Assembly (NCBI GenBank): GCA_003254905.1
Contig: QANU01052615.1
Span: 364,121-428,120, forward strand
Direction of reading: 5' to 3'
From: Nissolia schottii
Lineage: Eukaryota; Streptophyta; Magnoliopsida; Fabales; Fabaceae
Length of the DNA stretch: 64,000 nucleotides
Part shown: in pieces, positions 47,263 to 57,806 of the stretch
Numbering within the stretch: the first letter of the stretch is position 1
Layout of the letters: each line of letters opens with the position of its first letter
Notes under the pieces: generated by a model
Seen by the model: only the letters and a program-made list of their open reading frames with translations
Told to the model about the DNA's origin: nothing
Databases searched by the model: none
Position numbers and translations under genes: made by a program

Positions 47263-48491
47263 TTCATTTTAATGGATCTTGATCTCAGTTGAATTAAGCT
47301 TTATCAATTTTTAAGGTTTAATTTCTCCAAAGTTTGTCTCTCTCTTTTAATGTGTAAATGTGTTACCTGATCATTTTAAACATGAAAGGTAGTCTTATCC
47401 TTGTCCTTATGTGATAAGAATCTTTTGAAATAAAGAATATATGAACTTGGGCAGATGCTATAATCTTAATTGAAACAGTTTTAAAGTTCTCAAGAGTGAA
47501 TTTTTCTCTAGATTTTATCAATATAAACTGTATGGGTTTGACCAAATAAATCAATGTTAGAGGGCTTCTCACTCACTCAATTTAGAATGAAACTTCTGTG
47601 AGAGGATTCACATGCCATGAAATGGATTAAGGTTTTCTAAACTGAATTTCTATCTAAAACAAGATTTCTCTATCATTACATCAATAGTGTAATTTGCAAA
47701 AGATTATGCGACGAATATGTTTGAGGCGTACTCTTGAGATGAATGGTTACGAACAAATTCTTAACAAAATAGGTGTTTCTTCGTTATATTTGAGGTTAAT
47801 GAGGGTACTAGTACTTTTTATAATTTTTATAATTGAGTGACTCATAATTAATCATGAACTCAATACCTATTTATGATTTTTATGATAAAAAAATTAGAAT
47901 AATATCAACCACTTATTGTTCTAAAGTATCGGCATCTTTAAAAATATTGAGGACTTTTATCATTCATTCTAATATTATCCGTATACTTTATGGTTATAAC
48001 ATTTTTCTTTGACAAAATTATTATTTTACATCCTTGTCTTTTATTTTATTTCATTTCATTATTTTCACACAAGCAATAGAAAATATTCTTCTTCTATTGA
48101 TACACGGAGAACAAAAAAAAACTTGTACCAAGAGAGGTGACTATAATATTTTGAGATGAATTAGTTGAAAAAATTTCCCTCATTTTTTCCCTCGTGTAAA
48201 CGCAAATACAAATCCACCCCAACTTTTTCTATTATTTTGTTTCTTCTAAATAAATTTCTTTCCGCTCCTTTTACTTTATTATTATTATTTTTTGTTTCAA
48301 TTTCTGTGCGCATTTTCGTGTTGGGGGAGTGAGTGAGTGGGTAACTTGCACAGGCAAATGCTCTCGTAGGTGGTGGAATTTATCAAGAGCACATGAATGA
48401 AGCTCTTGAGCGCTTACAACGATTGAGAGTGCTATCTATTTAACATTAAATATTATGCTCCATCGACAATGTACGGTACATGCAACTGAAA
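47263..48491. other. Intergenic region between RPS13 and the RLP gene
   Basis: Convergent 3' ends of RPS13 (+) and the receptor-like protein (-). AT-rich with no gene; the frame at 47363-47572 has no recognisable similarity. Confidence 0.6.
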
Positions 48492-51400
48492 TCAGTGACG
48501 CACCCACCTTAGAGTCCTGTATCTTTTCCCACCACGGTCTTCATAAACGAAATCTAACTGGGGGAATATGCGGTGCAGCATCTCTTCCACTTGCTTGCAG
48601 TACCACAGCCTCCACCGCTTCCAAAGTATGAGGGGAAGTATAACCATTCCAATGCCAAAAGTGAAACCCAATTCAGCACTGATGAGATTCCAGTCAACTA
48701 AACTCTCTCCACCGGAACCTGAGTCGTCATCTTCTGGTTGCACCCCACCACCACTGCAGTTGGGGGTCAATGGAGGCCCGCATAACCCATCATTGCCTTT
48801 GAAGGATGATGCCGCAAAAGATTGAATCTGAGTACCTGTTGGGATCATTCCCACCAGATGGTTGAACGAGAGGTTCAAAACTGCAAGGAAATTTAGGCTT
48901 GCAAGCTGTGTTGGGATCTTTCCGCTCAGAGAGTTGTTTGACAAGTCTAAGGACTCAATGGACTTCAGATTTCCCAAAGATGTTGGTATGCTGCCCTGTA
49001 AAGCATTATGTGACAAGTTCAGAATGTACAATGCTTTCAGTTGCCCAATCTCTTGCGGTATTGGTCCTGTTATGTGGTTACCCGAGAAATCTATTGAAGT
49101 GAAGACAGTTAGTATCTTCTCTAACTCCACCTGGTTCCCTTTACTCATCAATGTCACTCTATCTTGGTATTTGATATTGTTGTACAGAGATACCTGAACG
49201 TGAAGATCATTTGGCTTCAGCATGTTATTTTGATCCACTTTCATTGCCTTCCACGTTTCAACAAACGAAGGTGGAATCCTCCCAATCAAGCTGTTAGAAG
49301 CAATGTCAATAATCTGAAGACTTGGCCATGCTGCTTCTGGTGTTGGGCACTCAATGGACCCATGCAGTTTGTTGGATCTTAGAATAAGAACACGTAAGGT
49401 GGATACACTCTTCAACCAGCAGGGGAACTCATCATCAATGCGGTTGTTCCCAAGGTCTAAAACTTCAAGTGAGGAGCAACTGGCCAGATATGTCGGCAGC
49501 TTCCCCTCTAGGAAGTTGCCATTGAGATCTAGAGTTCTTAGGCCACACGAACCGGTGATTGTGTCAATACTTCCGGTAAGCTTGTTTCCCCTAACATTTA
49601 GTACGCTCAGACTTCCATTCATTGCAATCAAGCATTTGGGAAGTTTTCCAGTCAGGGAGTTGTTTGCAAGGTTAAGAAAAAGAAGTCTTTGGGCATTGCA
49701 CATTGATTCTGGTATACTGCTATTCAGTTTATTACTGGAAAAATCTATGTAATTCAGATGCCTCGGGTAAACTGGAAGTATCCTTTGGAGTTGGTTGGCG
49801 TGCAGGTCGAGGGAAGACACAGGGGAAGAATCTATATCCAGTGGTGCTTCTTCCCAATCTGTAAGATAGTTCAGGGACAGATTTAAGTAACTCTGGTTCC
49901 AAATCCACCGAGGTATATTTCCTCTCAAATGGTTCTTTGAGAGGTCAAGGTAACTTAATGTTTGGTTTTTCAAAAAATTGGGAAATGTTCTCAACCCGCA
50001 TGAAGCCAAACTCAAGCTTCCTAAGGAAGGAAACCGAAAGGAAGAGTCCAAATTTGTGTCGTCAATGATGGATAGATTGTTGTATGACAGGTCAAGAATC
50101 TTGAGTCCAGTGAGTTTAGGCATAGACTTAGGAAGAGGCCCTTCTAAGAGATTGCTGCTCAAGTCAATCTCTTGTATTGCAGAGGAACCGTTTTCATAGT
50201 CATCAATTTGGCCACCAAACTGGTTTTCTTGAAGCCTAATAAGCTGAACTGATGGGAGCTCGAACATAGAAGAGGGGACCTTCCCACTGAAGTTATTATT
50301 CTGCAACCTGATGTCAGCTAGATTCAAGAGACCTTGGAAGTGAGTGGATGGTATTGAATTGTTGAAACCATTATCAGAGAGGTCTAAGTAGGTGAGGTTC
50401 TTGGACATGCTGAACGATGGGACTGGACCGGTGAAAGTGTTGGATGACAATCTCAGATAAGAAAGTTTGGTTAGTTTAGACATTGAACTTGGAAGAGTCC
50501 CATTAAACTGGCAACGAGAAAGATCTAAAGTGGACAAATGGCTCAAATAACTAATTGAAATAGGTAGCGGCCCGGAGAATTTTGTCCACTTGAGTATCAC
50601 GGTTTGGAGTGATCCATTCTCTGGAAAATCGGGCAAGGAGCCACGAAGATCAATATTGTAGGAGAGATCAAGATGTTCTAACCTTTCTAATCGGAAAACC
50701 ATTTCAGGAAATCTCCCTTGCAACCAGCAGCCACTAAGATCTAACATGGTCAGATTTTCAAAATGAGCAAAGGATTCTGGCACTGGTGATGACAAAGTGT
50801 TCCAGGGCAGGCGAATTATTCTGAGAGATTGAAGCTTTGCCAAGGAAAAATCTATGGGGCCTCGAAGGTTGCAGCGTGACAAGCTAAGCTCTTGCAGGTT
50901 TGGCATCAATGATGATAAAGCATAGCCCCATTGATTTCCAGGGGCTGCTATGTTCACACCATCAAGGTAGAGTTTTGTCATCTTGGTGAGGTTCTTAATA
51001 AGCCTTGGGAAATTCGGATTCTCAAGTTTCAGTTTCAACTCAGAAGATGACAAATCGAGAGTCAGCAAACTAGTTAGATGGGAGATTTCAATAGGAACCT
51101 GCCCTCTAAAGCCAGCATTTGACAAATTCAAATGCATCAAGTTTGCGAGCTTTCCAAACTCTGAAGGAATCACAGTCCGGATGTAATTATAGGCCAAGTT
51201 CAAACTCTGCAGATATTGGAGGCTGAACAGACTGCTTGAGTTGTCAATTCCTCCTGAGATTGATTCCTGGCTGAGGTCTAGTCCAGTAACAAGTCCCTCA
51301 TTGCATGTTACTCCATTCCACTCGCAGCAGTCGACACTTTCATTCCACTGCACGAGTTTTGTGGATGCTTCAGGATCAAGTAGAGTGATGTTTTTCTTCA

Positions 51401-51521
51401 TGTGGAGCAACAAGGATTGCTGGTGGCCTAGGCAGTTGCCAGACACCATAAGGGTAGTAATGCCGAAGCTAGTTGAGCAAAAGAGTATGAAGAAAAGCCT
51501 TAAGGCTTTGTGTATTGTCAT
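48492..51521 (-). CDS. LRR receptor-like protein, Ve1/RLP type
   Basis: Intact intronless gene for a cell-surface receptor without a kinase. Its relatives (tomato Ve1, Cf proteins, Arabidopsis RLPs) detect microbial or developmental ligands and signal through SOBIR1/BAK1 kinases. An in-frame Met lies 30 codons upstream (51611), but the Met at about 51521 starts a good signal peptide (MTIHKALRLFFILFCSTSFG) and is preferred, giving 1009 residues. Order: signal peptide; LRRNT with DCCEWNGVTC (64-73); a long array of about 24-residue extracellular LRRs; an island near the C-terminal LRRs (about NNIKYQDRVTLMSKGNQVEL); a last LRR block (LDLSNNSLSGKIPTQLASL); an acidic spacer (PEDDDSGSGGE); a membrane segment (about 948-967); and a 42-residue basic tail. 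All features needed for function are present. The exact orthologue is uncertain because this family evolves by tandem copying. Confidence 0.93.
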   Translation of the reverse strand: MTIHKALRLFFILFCSTSFGITTLMVSGNCLGHQQSLLLHMKKNITLLDPEASTKLVQWNESVDCCEWNGVTCNEGLVTGLDLSQESISGGIDNSSSLFSLQYLQSLNLAYNYIRTVIPSEFGKLANLMHLNLSNAGFRGQVPIEISHLTSLLTLDLSSSELKLKLENPNFPRLIKNLTKMTKLYLDGVNIAAPGNQWGYALSSLMPNLQELSLSRCNLRGPIDFSLAKLQSLRIIRLPWNTLSSPVPESFAHFENLTMLDLSGCWLQGRFPEMVFRLERLEHLDLSYNIDLRGSLPDFPENGSLQTVILKWTKFSGPLPISISYLSHLSTLDLSRCQFNGTLPSSMSKLTKLSYLRLSSNTFTGPVPSFSMSKNLTYLDLSDNGFNNSIPSTHFQGLLNLADIRLQNNNFSGKVPSSMFELPSVQLIRLQENQFGGQIDDYENGSSAIQEIDLSSNLLEGPLPKSMPKLTGLKILDLSYNNLSIIDDTNLDSSFRFPSLGSLSLASCGLRTFPNFLKNQTLSYLDLSKNHLRGNIPRWIWNQSYLNLSLNYLTDWEEAPLDIDSSPVSSLDLHANQLQRILPVYPRHLNYIDFSSNKLNSSIPESMCNAQRLLFLNLANNSLTGKLPKCLIAMNGSLSVLNVRGNKLTGSIDTITGSCGLRTLDLNGNFLEGKLPTYLASCSSLEVLDLGNNRIDDEFPCWLKSVSTLRVLILRSNKLHGSIECPTPEAAWPSLQIIDIASNSLIGRIPPSFVETWKAMKVDQNNMLKPNDLHVQVSLYNNIKYQDRVTLMSKGNQVELEKILTVFTSIDFSGNHITGPIPQEIGQLKALYILNLSHNALQGSIPTSLGNLKSIESLDLSNNSLSGKIPTQLASLNFLAVLNLSFNHLVGMIPTGTQIQSFAASSFKGNDGLCGPPLTPNCSGGGVQPEDDDSGSGGESLVDWNLISAELGFTFGIGMVILPLILWKRWRLWYCKQVEEMLHRIFPQLDFVYEDRGGKRYRTLRWVRH

Positions 51522-51633
51522 TTTGCAGCTGATGGCAGAAAACACTAAGAAGTCAGAGAAGTGGCATGAGTTGATGGGGGTGCTTGAACATTGTGGAGCT
51601 TGCTTAATCATTTTGAAAGTTTACGTGTTGAAT

Positions 51634-51650
51634 CACGTGAAATTATATAA
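51634..51650 (-). promoter_or_regulatory. Possible TATA box and G-box of the RLP gene
   Basis: On the minus strand TTATATAATT (about 51650-51641) lies about 120 bp upstream of the preferred start codon. A CACGTG hexamer (51634-51639) sits just inside it. The TATA lies about 35 bp upstream of the alternative ATG at 51611, which also favours the downstream start. Assignment by position only. Confidence 0.35.
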
Positions 51651-52648
51651 CTTTTTGTATTAGTATTCCATGAATACTTGTTTGATGCAGGGGTCAATGA
51701 CTCAATGGACACGGATACGCGTGCAAATTTGAATCTTTATTAGTTTAGCAAGTCATGAAGAGGTCCTCTTTTTCGGTGTGATTTTAATTGCTTTGTTTGC
51801 TTTATTGTGAAAGCTGCACCTTCCACCAAATGAAACTTGAAACTTTTTGACATCTTGTGCAATCTTCCACCTTCTATCTTGTGTAAATTTAGATTGGACA
51901 CAAATTCAACACATCATTTTTTAGTGCACACATAATAAAAATGAATCATAGTATTTTTATATGTCTTACTAAATATGTTTAGATTCCATTAAATAAAATT
52001 TACTTTATTGTATATATGCTCAAGAATAACATATTAAATTTATATTTAACTAAAAGTTTCTTGTCAACTCCAACTCCAAATGCTTTGTTAAAATAAGTTC
52101 TTAGGTAGTCTGAATCAAGTAAACAAATGTGATATCATGCATCATTTATAGCTGAACACTAATTTTGTGGGACATTACTGTTTTCTACTACTTTTTATTA
52201 AATTTTTAGTGCAATTAGTTATGGGTTGAATTGTGAACGGTGAAGAGCGCTACTTTTTCTTTCTTACTCTTAGACTACATAAATATTTCTCTTCTTTGAA
52301 TTGCCTTGAACACAATGATGTCATTGCAACAGTGGGAAATGTTGACCACAATTTCTAAAGTTTGGCACGGCTTCAACATTTTGACTTAGTCTTCCACTAC
52401 TATTTTTGGTAGCCGAACGCATATAAGTCAATTATCACATGCTAGTGATTACAAACTCGACATCAATGATATTGACAGGCTAATTATCTCAATAGAAGAA
52501 AGAAAGCTGAGTCATTTTGATGTTACCTCGACCTGAAATGGGTGGTTGACCAAGAGAACCATGGACATGAAACAATGTTTGAAAATAAGATCTCAACTTA
52601 GCACTTCCCAGAAACCTATCTACCCAAAGAAAATCAAGACATAGCAAG
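51651..52648. other. Shared upstream region of the RLP and thaumatin-like genes
   Basis: About 1 kb between two divergently transcribed defence-type genes. AT-rich, with no gene and no recognised transposon. It would hold both promoters. No W-box cluster stood out. Confidence 0.5.
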
Positions 52649-54320
52649 ATGAATCTCTTCCCATGGTGGTGCTCTTCCACTTTCATTCTCAGCTTCACTC
52701 TCCTACTTGTCACTATCCAAGGTATATAAAACACACACACACACACACACACAAGGCGTTCAGTTTTTCTTTCACATTCTTCTTCTCTTTCTAATCCATG
52801 TTGCTCAACCCCTCAGGCACTACGTTCACATTTGTAAACAGGTGCAACTACACAGTGTGGCCTGCCATTTATGTAGTTTCAGGTACGACAACAGCATTTT
52901 TATGTAATTTTTTTTTTTGTTTTTGCATTAGATAATAAAATGAATTTAATTTTGATAAACTATCTTAGTTAACAGATCATATGTGGTTATTATTTTTGGA
53001 GAAATGTTTTACCCACCTAATATATCGTTCTGACTATTAAATGGAGTAAGAATTAATTACCTTTTAAGATTTTAAAGTGTTGGTTACATTTATGTTTTTT
53101 TTATACTTAATTTAGTAGTTAGAGAGATATTTAAAAAGATATATCATTACACTTAATTTTTTTTCTAAACCGATCATGGATTCTTATATACATAAGAAAT
53201 TTTCAACAATGCAATAAGATTTGGATGAATGACACAACACTTTAATTTAACAAAATTAAATCTTAATAAAGTAAAACACTATTTCAACACATTTTCTCTT
53301 ACGCCATGTTTGGATTACCTTTCTTACTTCTTTTTTTTGGAGATTAATAAGGAAACAATGAAATTTCATTAATATTGTTCAGAAGTTATATTGTAAATTA
53401 ACAAGAAGGAACTGAACTTTTATATTAGTTTGTAGTTCTCTCTTTTTTCCATCCATTTCACTCTAATTTTGAAAAAAAATAAAAAATAAAAAAAGGACTT
53501 TGAGAGGGAAAGAGGAATAGTTCCCCTTTAGTTCCTTGTTCAAAATATGTATATGTAAACTCGAACTAGCAAATTAGTTCCATTTGCCCCTGTTTCCTTT
53601 CCGCTCCGGCCTTACTTGTAGTCCGAGCAAAAATATTATTATTAATATTTGAATTCCCAAAGAAGAAAAACACAATTTATCAAATGGTGTGAAATTGTTG
53701 TCCTTTCAGGTAAACCAAATCTCAACTCCACCGGATTCGAGCTCCCCAAAGAGTCTTCCCGGTCCTTCCAATTCCCATCCGGTTGGACCGGCAGAATATG
53801 GGCTCGAACCGGATGCAATCTTGATCAGTCCGGTCTGTGGTCGTGTCAAACTGGCGACTGCGGGACGGGCCTAATCGAGTGCAATAATTCGCTCTATACC
53901 CCTCCGGCTACCATAGCAGAGTTCGCACTTGGCGCTTTTGCTGTAGATGACTTCTATGACGTTAGCATTGCGAACGGCTTCAACATTCCGATGAACTTGG
54001 AGGCCGTGGGAGGGTCCGGTTCGTGCGGATCACCCGGTTGCGAAGTGGACATAAACCGGCTGTGCCCGGTTGAGTTAGCTTTGAAAGATGGCCAGGGCTG
54101 CATGGACCCGTGTACAGCTATTGGTAACTCGGAGTACTGTTGCATTGGAGCGTATAATTTGCCTGACATGTGTGGTCCCAACGTTTACAGCGAGATGTTC
54201 AAGGCCGCGTGTCCTAGGTCATATAGCTACGCCTATGATGATTCCGGCACCACGTTTTCTTGTGCGGGTGCTGATTATGTTGTCACCTTCTGTCCATCCT
54301 CAAGCTTTTCTTCTTCTTAG
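52649..54320 (+). CDS. Thaumatin-like protein (PR-5 family)
   Basis: Secreted, disulfide-rich protein of the PR-5 group; members bind or hydrolyse beta-glucans and several inhibit fungi. Three exons (52649-52721, 52817-52882, 53710-54320) give 249 residues. A signal peptide (about 1-25, LSFTLLLVTIQG) is followed by TFVNRCNYTVWPAIY. The thaumatin signature GLWSCQTGDCGTG is at 88-100. Acidic-cleft residues are present: Arg in GRIWARTGC, Glu in AEFALG, and Asp in VDDFYDVSIANGFN. The rest of the cysteine framework (CGSPGC, CMDPCTAIGNSEYCC) and the end YVVTFCP are intact. The tail is only SSSFSSS, so it is probably apoplastic rather than GPI-anchored. The exon-2 intron structure is typical of small TLP genes. 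Intron 1 holds an (AC)n run. Confidence 0.92.
52730..52753. repeat. (AC)n microsatellite in TLP intron 1
   Basis: About 12 AC units close to the 5' splice site of intron 1 (donor at 52722). Likely length-variable. Confidence 0.9.
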
Positions 54321-55650
54321 TTCCCTTTAGATAATTCTTGTATGCTTTGACAAATGTTATTTGTACTCATTTAGTCGTGAGACACCGTGCTGATTCATTA
54401 GTTATTCATCATTGGATGAGATCTCAATCTGGTCCACACTTTATTAAAATCTCATTCAATAGTAAATAATTAGTGAGTCAGTTTGATATCCCACGACTAA
54501 CGAGCATAAATAGTACATAAGTCATGCTAAAATGACACCTTGTGGTCTTAGTGAGGTTCTGAATAGTATTGAAGGAAAATGTATCTATACTCATTTCACT
54601 GGAAATATTCCTGCGGCTGCTTCCCATTGGTCTCTCCGTGTCAGCGCTTGTACTCATGCTTAACAACTCTCAGGAAAACGAATATGGCTCTGTTTCCTAC
54701 ACCGACATTGGAGCTTTCAAGTATCTATCTATCTCTTTTATGTTAGTTAAAAAATAGAAATCTTAGTTAGAATTTTAACTTTAGACCACTTGGTCGCAGA
54801 GATTTTAATACTATTTTAAAAATCATATCTCTCCAAAACATAAACGATTGAGTAAATATATGTAATAAGTAAAAATCAGGACAATTGTGATTTTACTTCT
54901 GTGATGTATGGATACATTTTCATTTTCTTTCTATCTCAGAAAAAATCTCCTAATTCGGTACATCAAAATGTATTATTGATGTTATTTTGAGAAGTGAGAA
55001 GATTACATAAATAAGAACTTTCTCATATACAAGGACTACCTCTCAAATTAGTGCATACTCGAACAACTAAAATTTTAGTTGAGAATGTTCTCTTAACTTG
55101 GATTTCAATTTTTTTAATAAATGAAAAAGTTTATTCAATTAAAATACTTTTTAATAGATAAATGTGATAGGATTTCATCTTGTTCACTGAGATAAAGTGT
55201 GTCAGCCGAAGAATGTTGGCTTTTGTAGCATCTCGTTTAAGACTCCTGAATCTAGACGGAAGTGTTAAGGTGATGATTCTGGGGAATTTGGAGCTTGGGT
55301 TCTCTTCCATCCTTAGTTACACGTGTCTCTATTGATCTTTCCTATATTTTAATGAACGAAATTCTTCAATATTATCTAAACATATTTTTAAAAGTACATA
55401 AACCTTATTTGAACTCTAACAAAATTTTACATGTAACACTTATTCTCACAAAAGTATAAAGTCCATTGAGAAGAGACAGAAAATGAACCTGAGACATCCT
55501 ACACTTTAATGAGTGTGGGGTTAGGTTTCAAGACTTTATTTGTGTTAAAAAACATTTATTCTAAAACCGTGATTAAACTTTTATTATTGATTAAACTTTT
55601 AAATATTATATAGTCTAAATTTATGACAATCACTATCAAGGGGTGTTGTG
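54321..55650. other. Intergenic region downstream of the thaumatin-like gene
   Basis: AT-rich. The first part is the 3' flank of the thaumatin-like gene. The stretch 54415-54490 (GATGAGATCTCAAT...AATAGTAAATAATTAG) is a short repeat that recurs in diverged form near 35825-35880. No gene seen. Confidence 0.5.
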
Positions 55651-55659
55651 GTCTCTCCT

Positions 55660-56115
55660 CTTTGCCACTATTACTCAAGGGCTGTGGCTTCACCGAAATT
55701 CGGTGATCTTTGAAGGAGAACAACTTTTTTAAGTAGTCTCTTTGGTATTCTCTTATCAATAAGGCTCATGATTACAATTATGCTTTGGATATCTTATTTG
55801 CTGCTCAACATACTCCTGAATATCAAGTTTGTTATATTCATTGAAAGGCTCCTGAAGTGGGTTGGTTTAAGCTTAATACAAATGGTTCTATGTTCGATAA
55901 TGGTGATCTTGCGACTAGTGACATTATTCAGAATCATCATGGGTGTTATGTTGGGAGATTTTCTAACAAGCTGGGCAGTGTATCCATCATGGCGACTGAG
56001 CTATGAGGTGTTCGTATTGGTTTAAAGTTGGCCCAGACCAAGTCCATCTGTTTTGTTGAAGTGGAAATGGATTCCAAGTGTACTTCTTTGCTTATTGAAG
56101 ATGATATTAATAAGA
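55660..56115 (+). pseudogene. LINE remnant: end of reverse transcriptase plus RNase H
   Basis: Broken plus-strand coding sequence. It starts with a GLWLHRNSVIFEG segment like the end of a plant LINE polyprotein. After a stop comes an RNase H (RVT_3) block: PEVGWFKLNTNGSMFDNGDL, then IIQNHHGCYVGRFSNKLG, then ATEL, a stop, GVRIGLKLAQTKSICFVEVE and MDSKCTSLLIE. The catalytic Asp expected in the LNTDGS motif reads Asn here. At least three in-frame stops show it is dead. Confidence 0.7.
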
Positions 56116-56119
56116 GCAG

Positions 56120-57350
56120 TGTTACGTATACACCAAAATTGGTTACACTGTACATCCACCACTTAGCAATATACAGAATGCCCCCACTCCCTATCATTAA
56201 TTCAATTACCCATTCTCACCATCATCAATACAAATGCGCGTGAGAGAAATGCAAACCCTCACCTTCAACCACGTCTCTCCCCTAAATTCAAACCTCAGCT
56301 CCAAAACATAAAAAAAAAAGGAGACGGTGACGACAAACCATAGGCGATGACAAAAACAACATGCCAACAGAGATCGAGAGCGCGAGGAATTGTGTTTTGA
56401 ACAAACTCTCCTGCAAAAAAGGTAAGAACACTATTTAATTGTTTGTTTTCTCTTTAAGTAAGTTTCTATTTTAGGGTTTGAGTTTATTTGAATTGAAACT
56501 CTTGTCTATTTATTGAGAATGTAATATCCAACATTCACCATTTTTTTTGTTCATTCTGAACGAACACATTTGGGGTAAATTTTTTAGGAAAAGTTTATTC
56601 AAGGTTTAATTTCATAATGCATTCGAAAATGGGGGGAGGGGTTCAATTTGTTTACCAGTTTGTCTATACGCTTCTCACTATTTGTTCAATATATCTGTAA
56701 AGGTTTGTTCATTGGATTCACAATATTTGTTTTTATTAAATGTATTACATTGTTTGTTCAATGTGCTTTTCAGTGTTTGTTCAAGGTGACCAAGAACCCA
56801 AAGACTACAAAGACCCAGAACAAGACCAAATGACGTTTGCTTTGTACATATAATTTTGTTTATCACTTTGTATATTCTTTAGTCATTTGGTTTGTGTGTG
56901 TTGTACATTGGTTTGGACTTAGAAGACAACACTTAAATGTTTGTTTAATGGTTTGGACTAAGTAATGATTATTTTAATGTATGTTCATTATTGCATTGAT
57001 GTTTGTTTCAATTGCATGTTGTTGGTAACGACCTTGCAGTTACATGGCAATTAGGATGGAAAGAAATAAAAGCAATGCAAACCAAGAAAAATAGTTAAAC
57101 AAAAATGCGAACAACACATTAGCAAGGGCGTATTTATTTATGGTTGTTCACTAGTTTTTTCTTAATCAGTTTATGAGTTTGTTTATAATGAACATAAAAG
57201 TTTGTTTATAATCAATGTAAGAGTTTATTTACGACAAATATAAAAGTTTTATTCATGATCAATGTAAGAGTTTGTTCGTGACGAATATAAAAATTTGTTC
57301 ATAATCAATGTAAAAGTTCATTCACAACGGATATAAGAGTTTGTTCATTT
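56120..57350. repeat. T-rich repeat related to the dispersed family (copy D, distant)
   Basis: Begins with ACACTGTACATCCACCAC, similar to GTGTACACCAC at the start of copy C (62030). It continues through a CACC-rich stretch and then has many GTTTGTTCA runs from 56640 on. The resemblance to copies A-C is in organisation more than in sequence, so membership is tentative. Confidence 0.35.
57172..57348. repeat. Minisatellite of about 24 bp
   Basis: About seven imperfect units alternating TTTGTTCATGATCAATGTAA-like and TTTGTTCGTGACGAATATAA-like sequence, each followed by GAGT or AAGT. Non-coding. Confidence 0.65.
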
Positions 57351-57806
57351 ATATAACTTTGTAACGTATAGCCAAGTAAAAAAACAAAAACTATACTCAT
57401 TCCCAATTTGTCATGTACTAAATACCATATATTAATCCCAAGATCCAATAAACACAACCATACTCATGTGAAAAATGCTACCAATAACTAAAGCAATTCT
57501 TCCAAATGGCTATATTAAATTTTTTTTTCCCTTTTGCACATCTTCATTTTCCTTGACTTGTGTTCCAAACAATGTTAGTGTACGATTGATCTTACACAAA
57601 ATTCTTTGACATGTTCTAAGGAATCAAACAATATTTTAAACGTAGACACCACGTCGTTCGAGTTGATTGAATCACATTGCATGTTATTTGTGGCTCGCTA
57701 GGAAATAAAAATAACCACATCAAATTGGTTGTTGCTTCTCTCGGCAACCATGAGCCTATACACACCACCCGGGGCCCTTTGTGGTTCTTATGAAGACCAA
57801 TGTTGT
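57351..57806. other. Intergenic DNA before the 2.1-kb element
   Basis: About 450 bp of AT-rich DNA. No gene or repeat recognised. Confidence 0.4.

Noticed and set aside
48568..51663. Many plus-strand frames opposite the RLP gene.
   Set aside because: They are shadows of the 1009-residue LRR protein.
57172..57348. Regularly spaced repeats that might suggest a CRISPR-like array.
   Set aside because: The units are contiguous and diverged with no unique spacers, and this is a plant nuclear genome.
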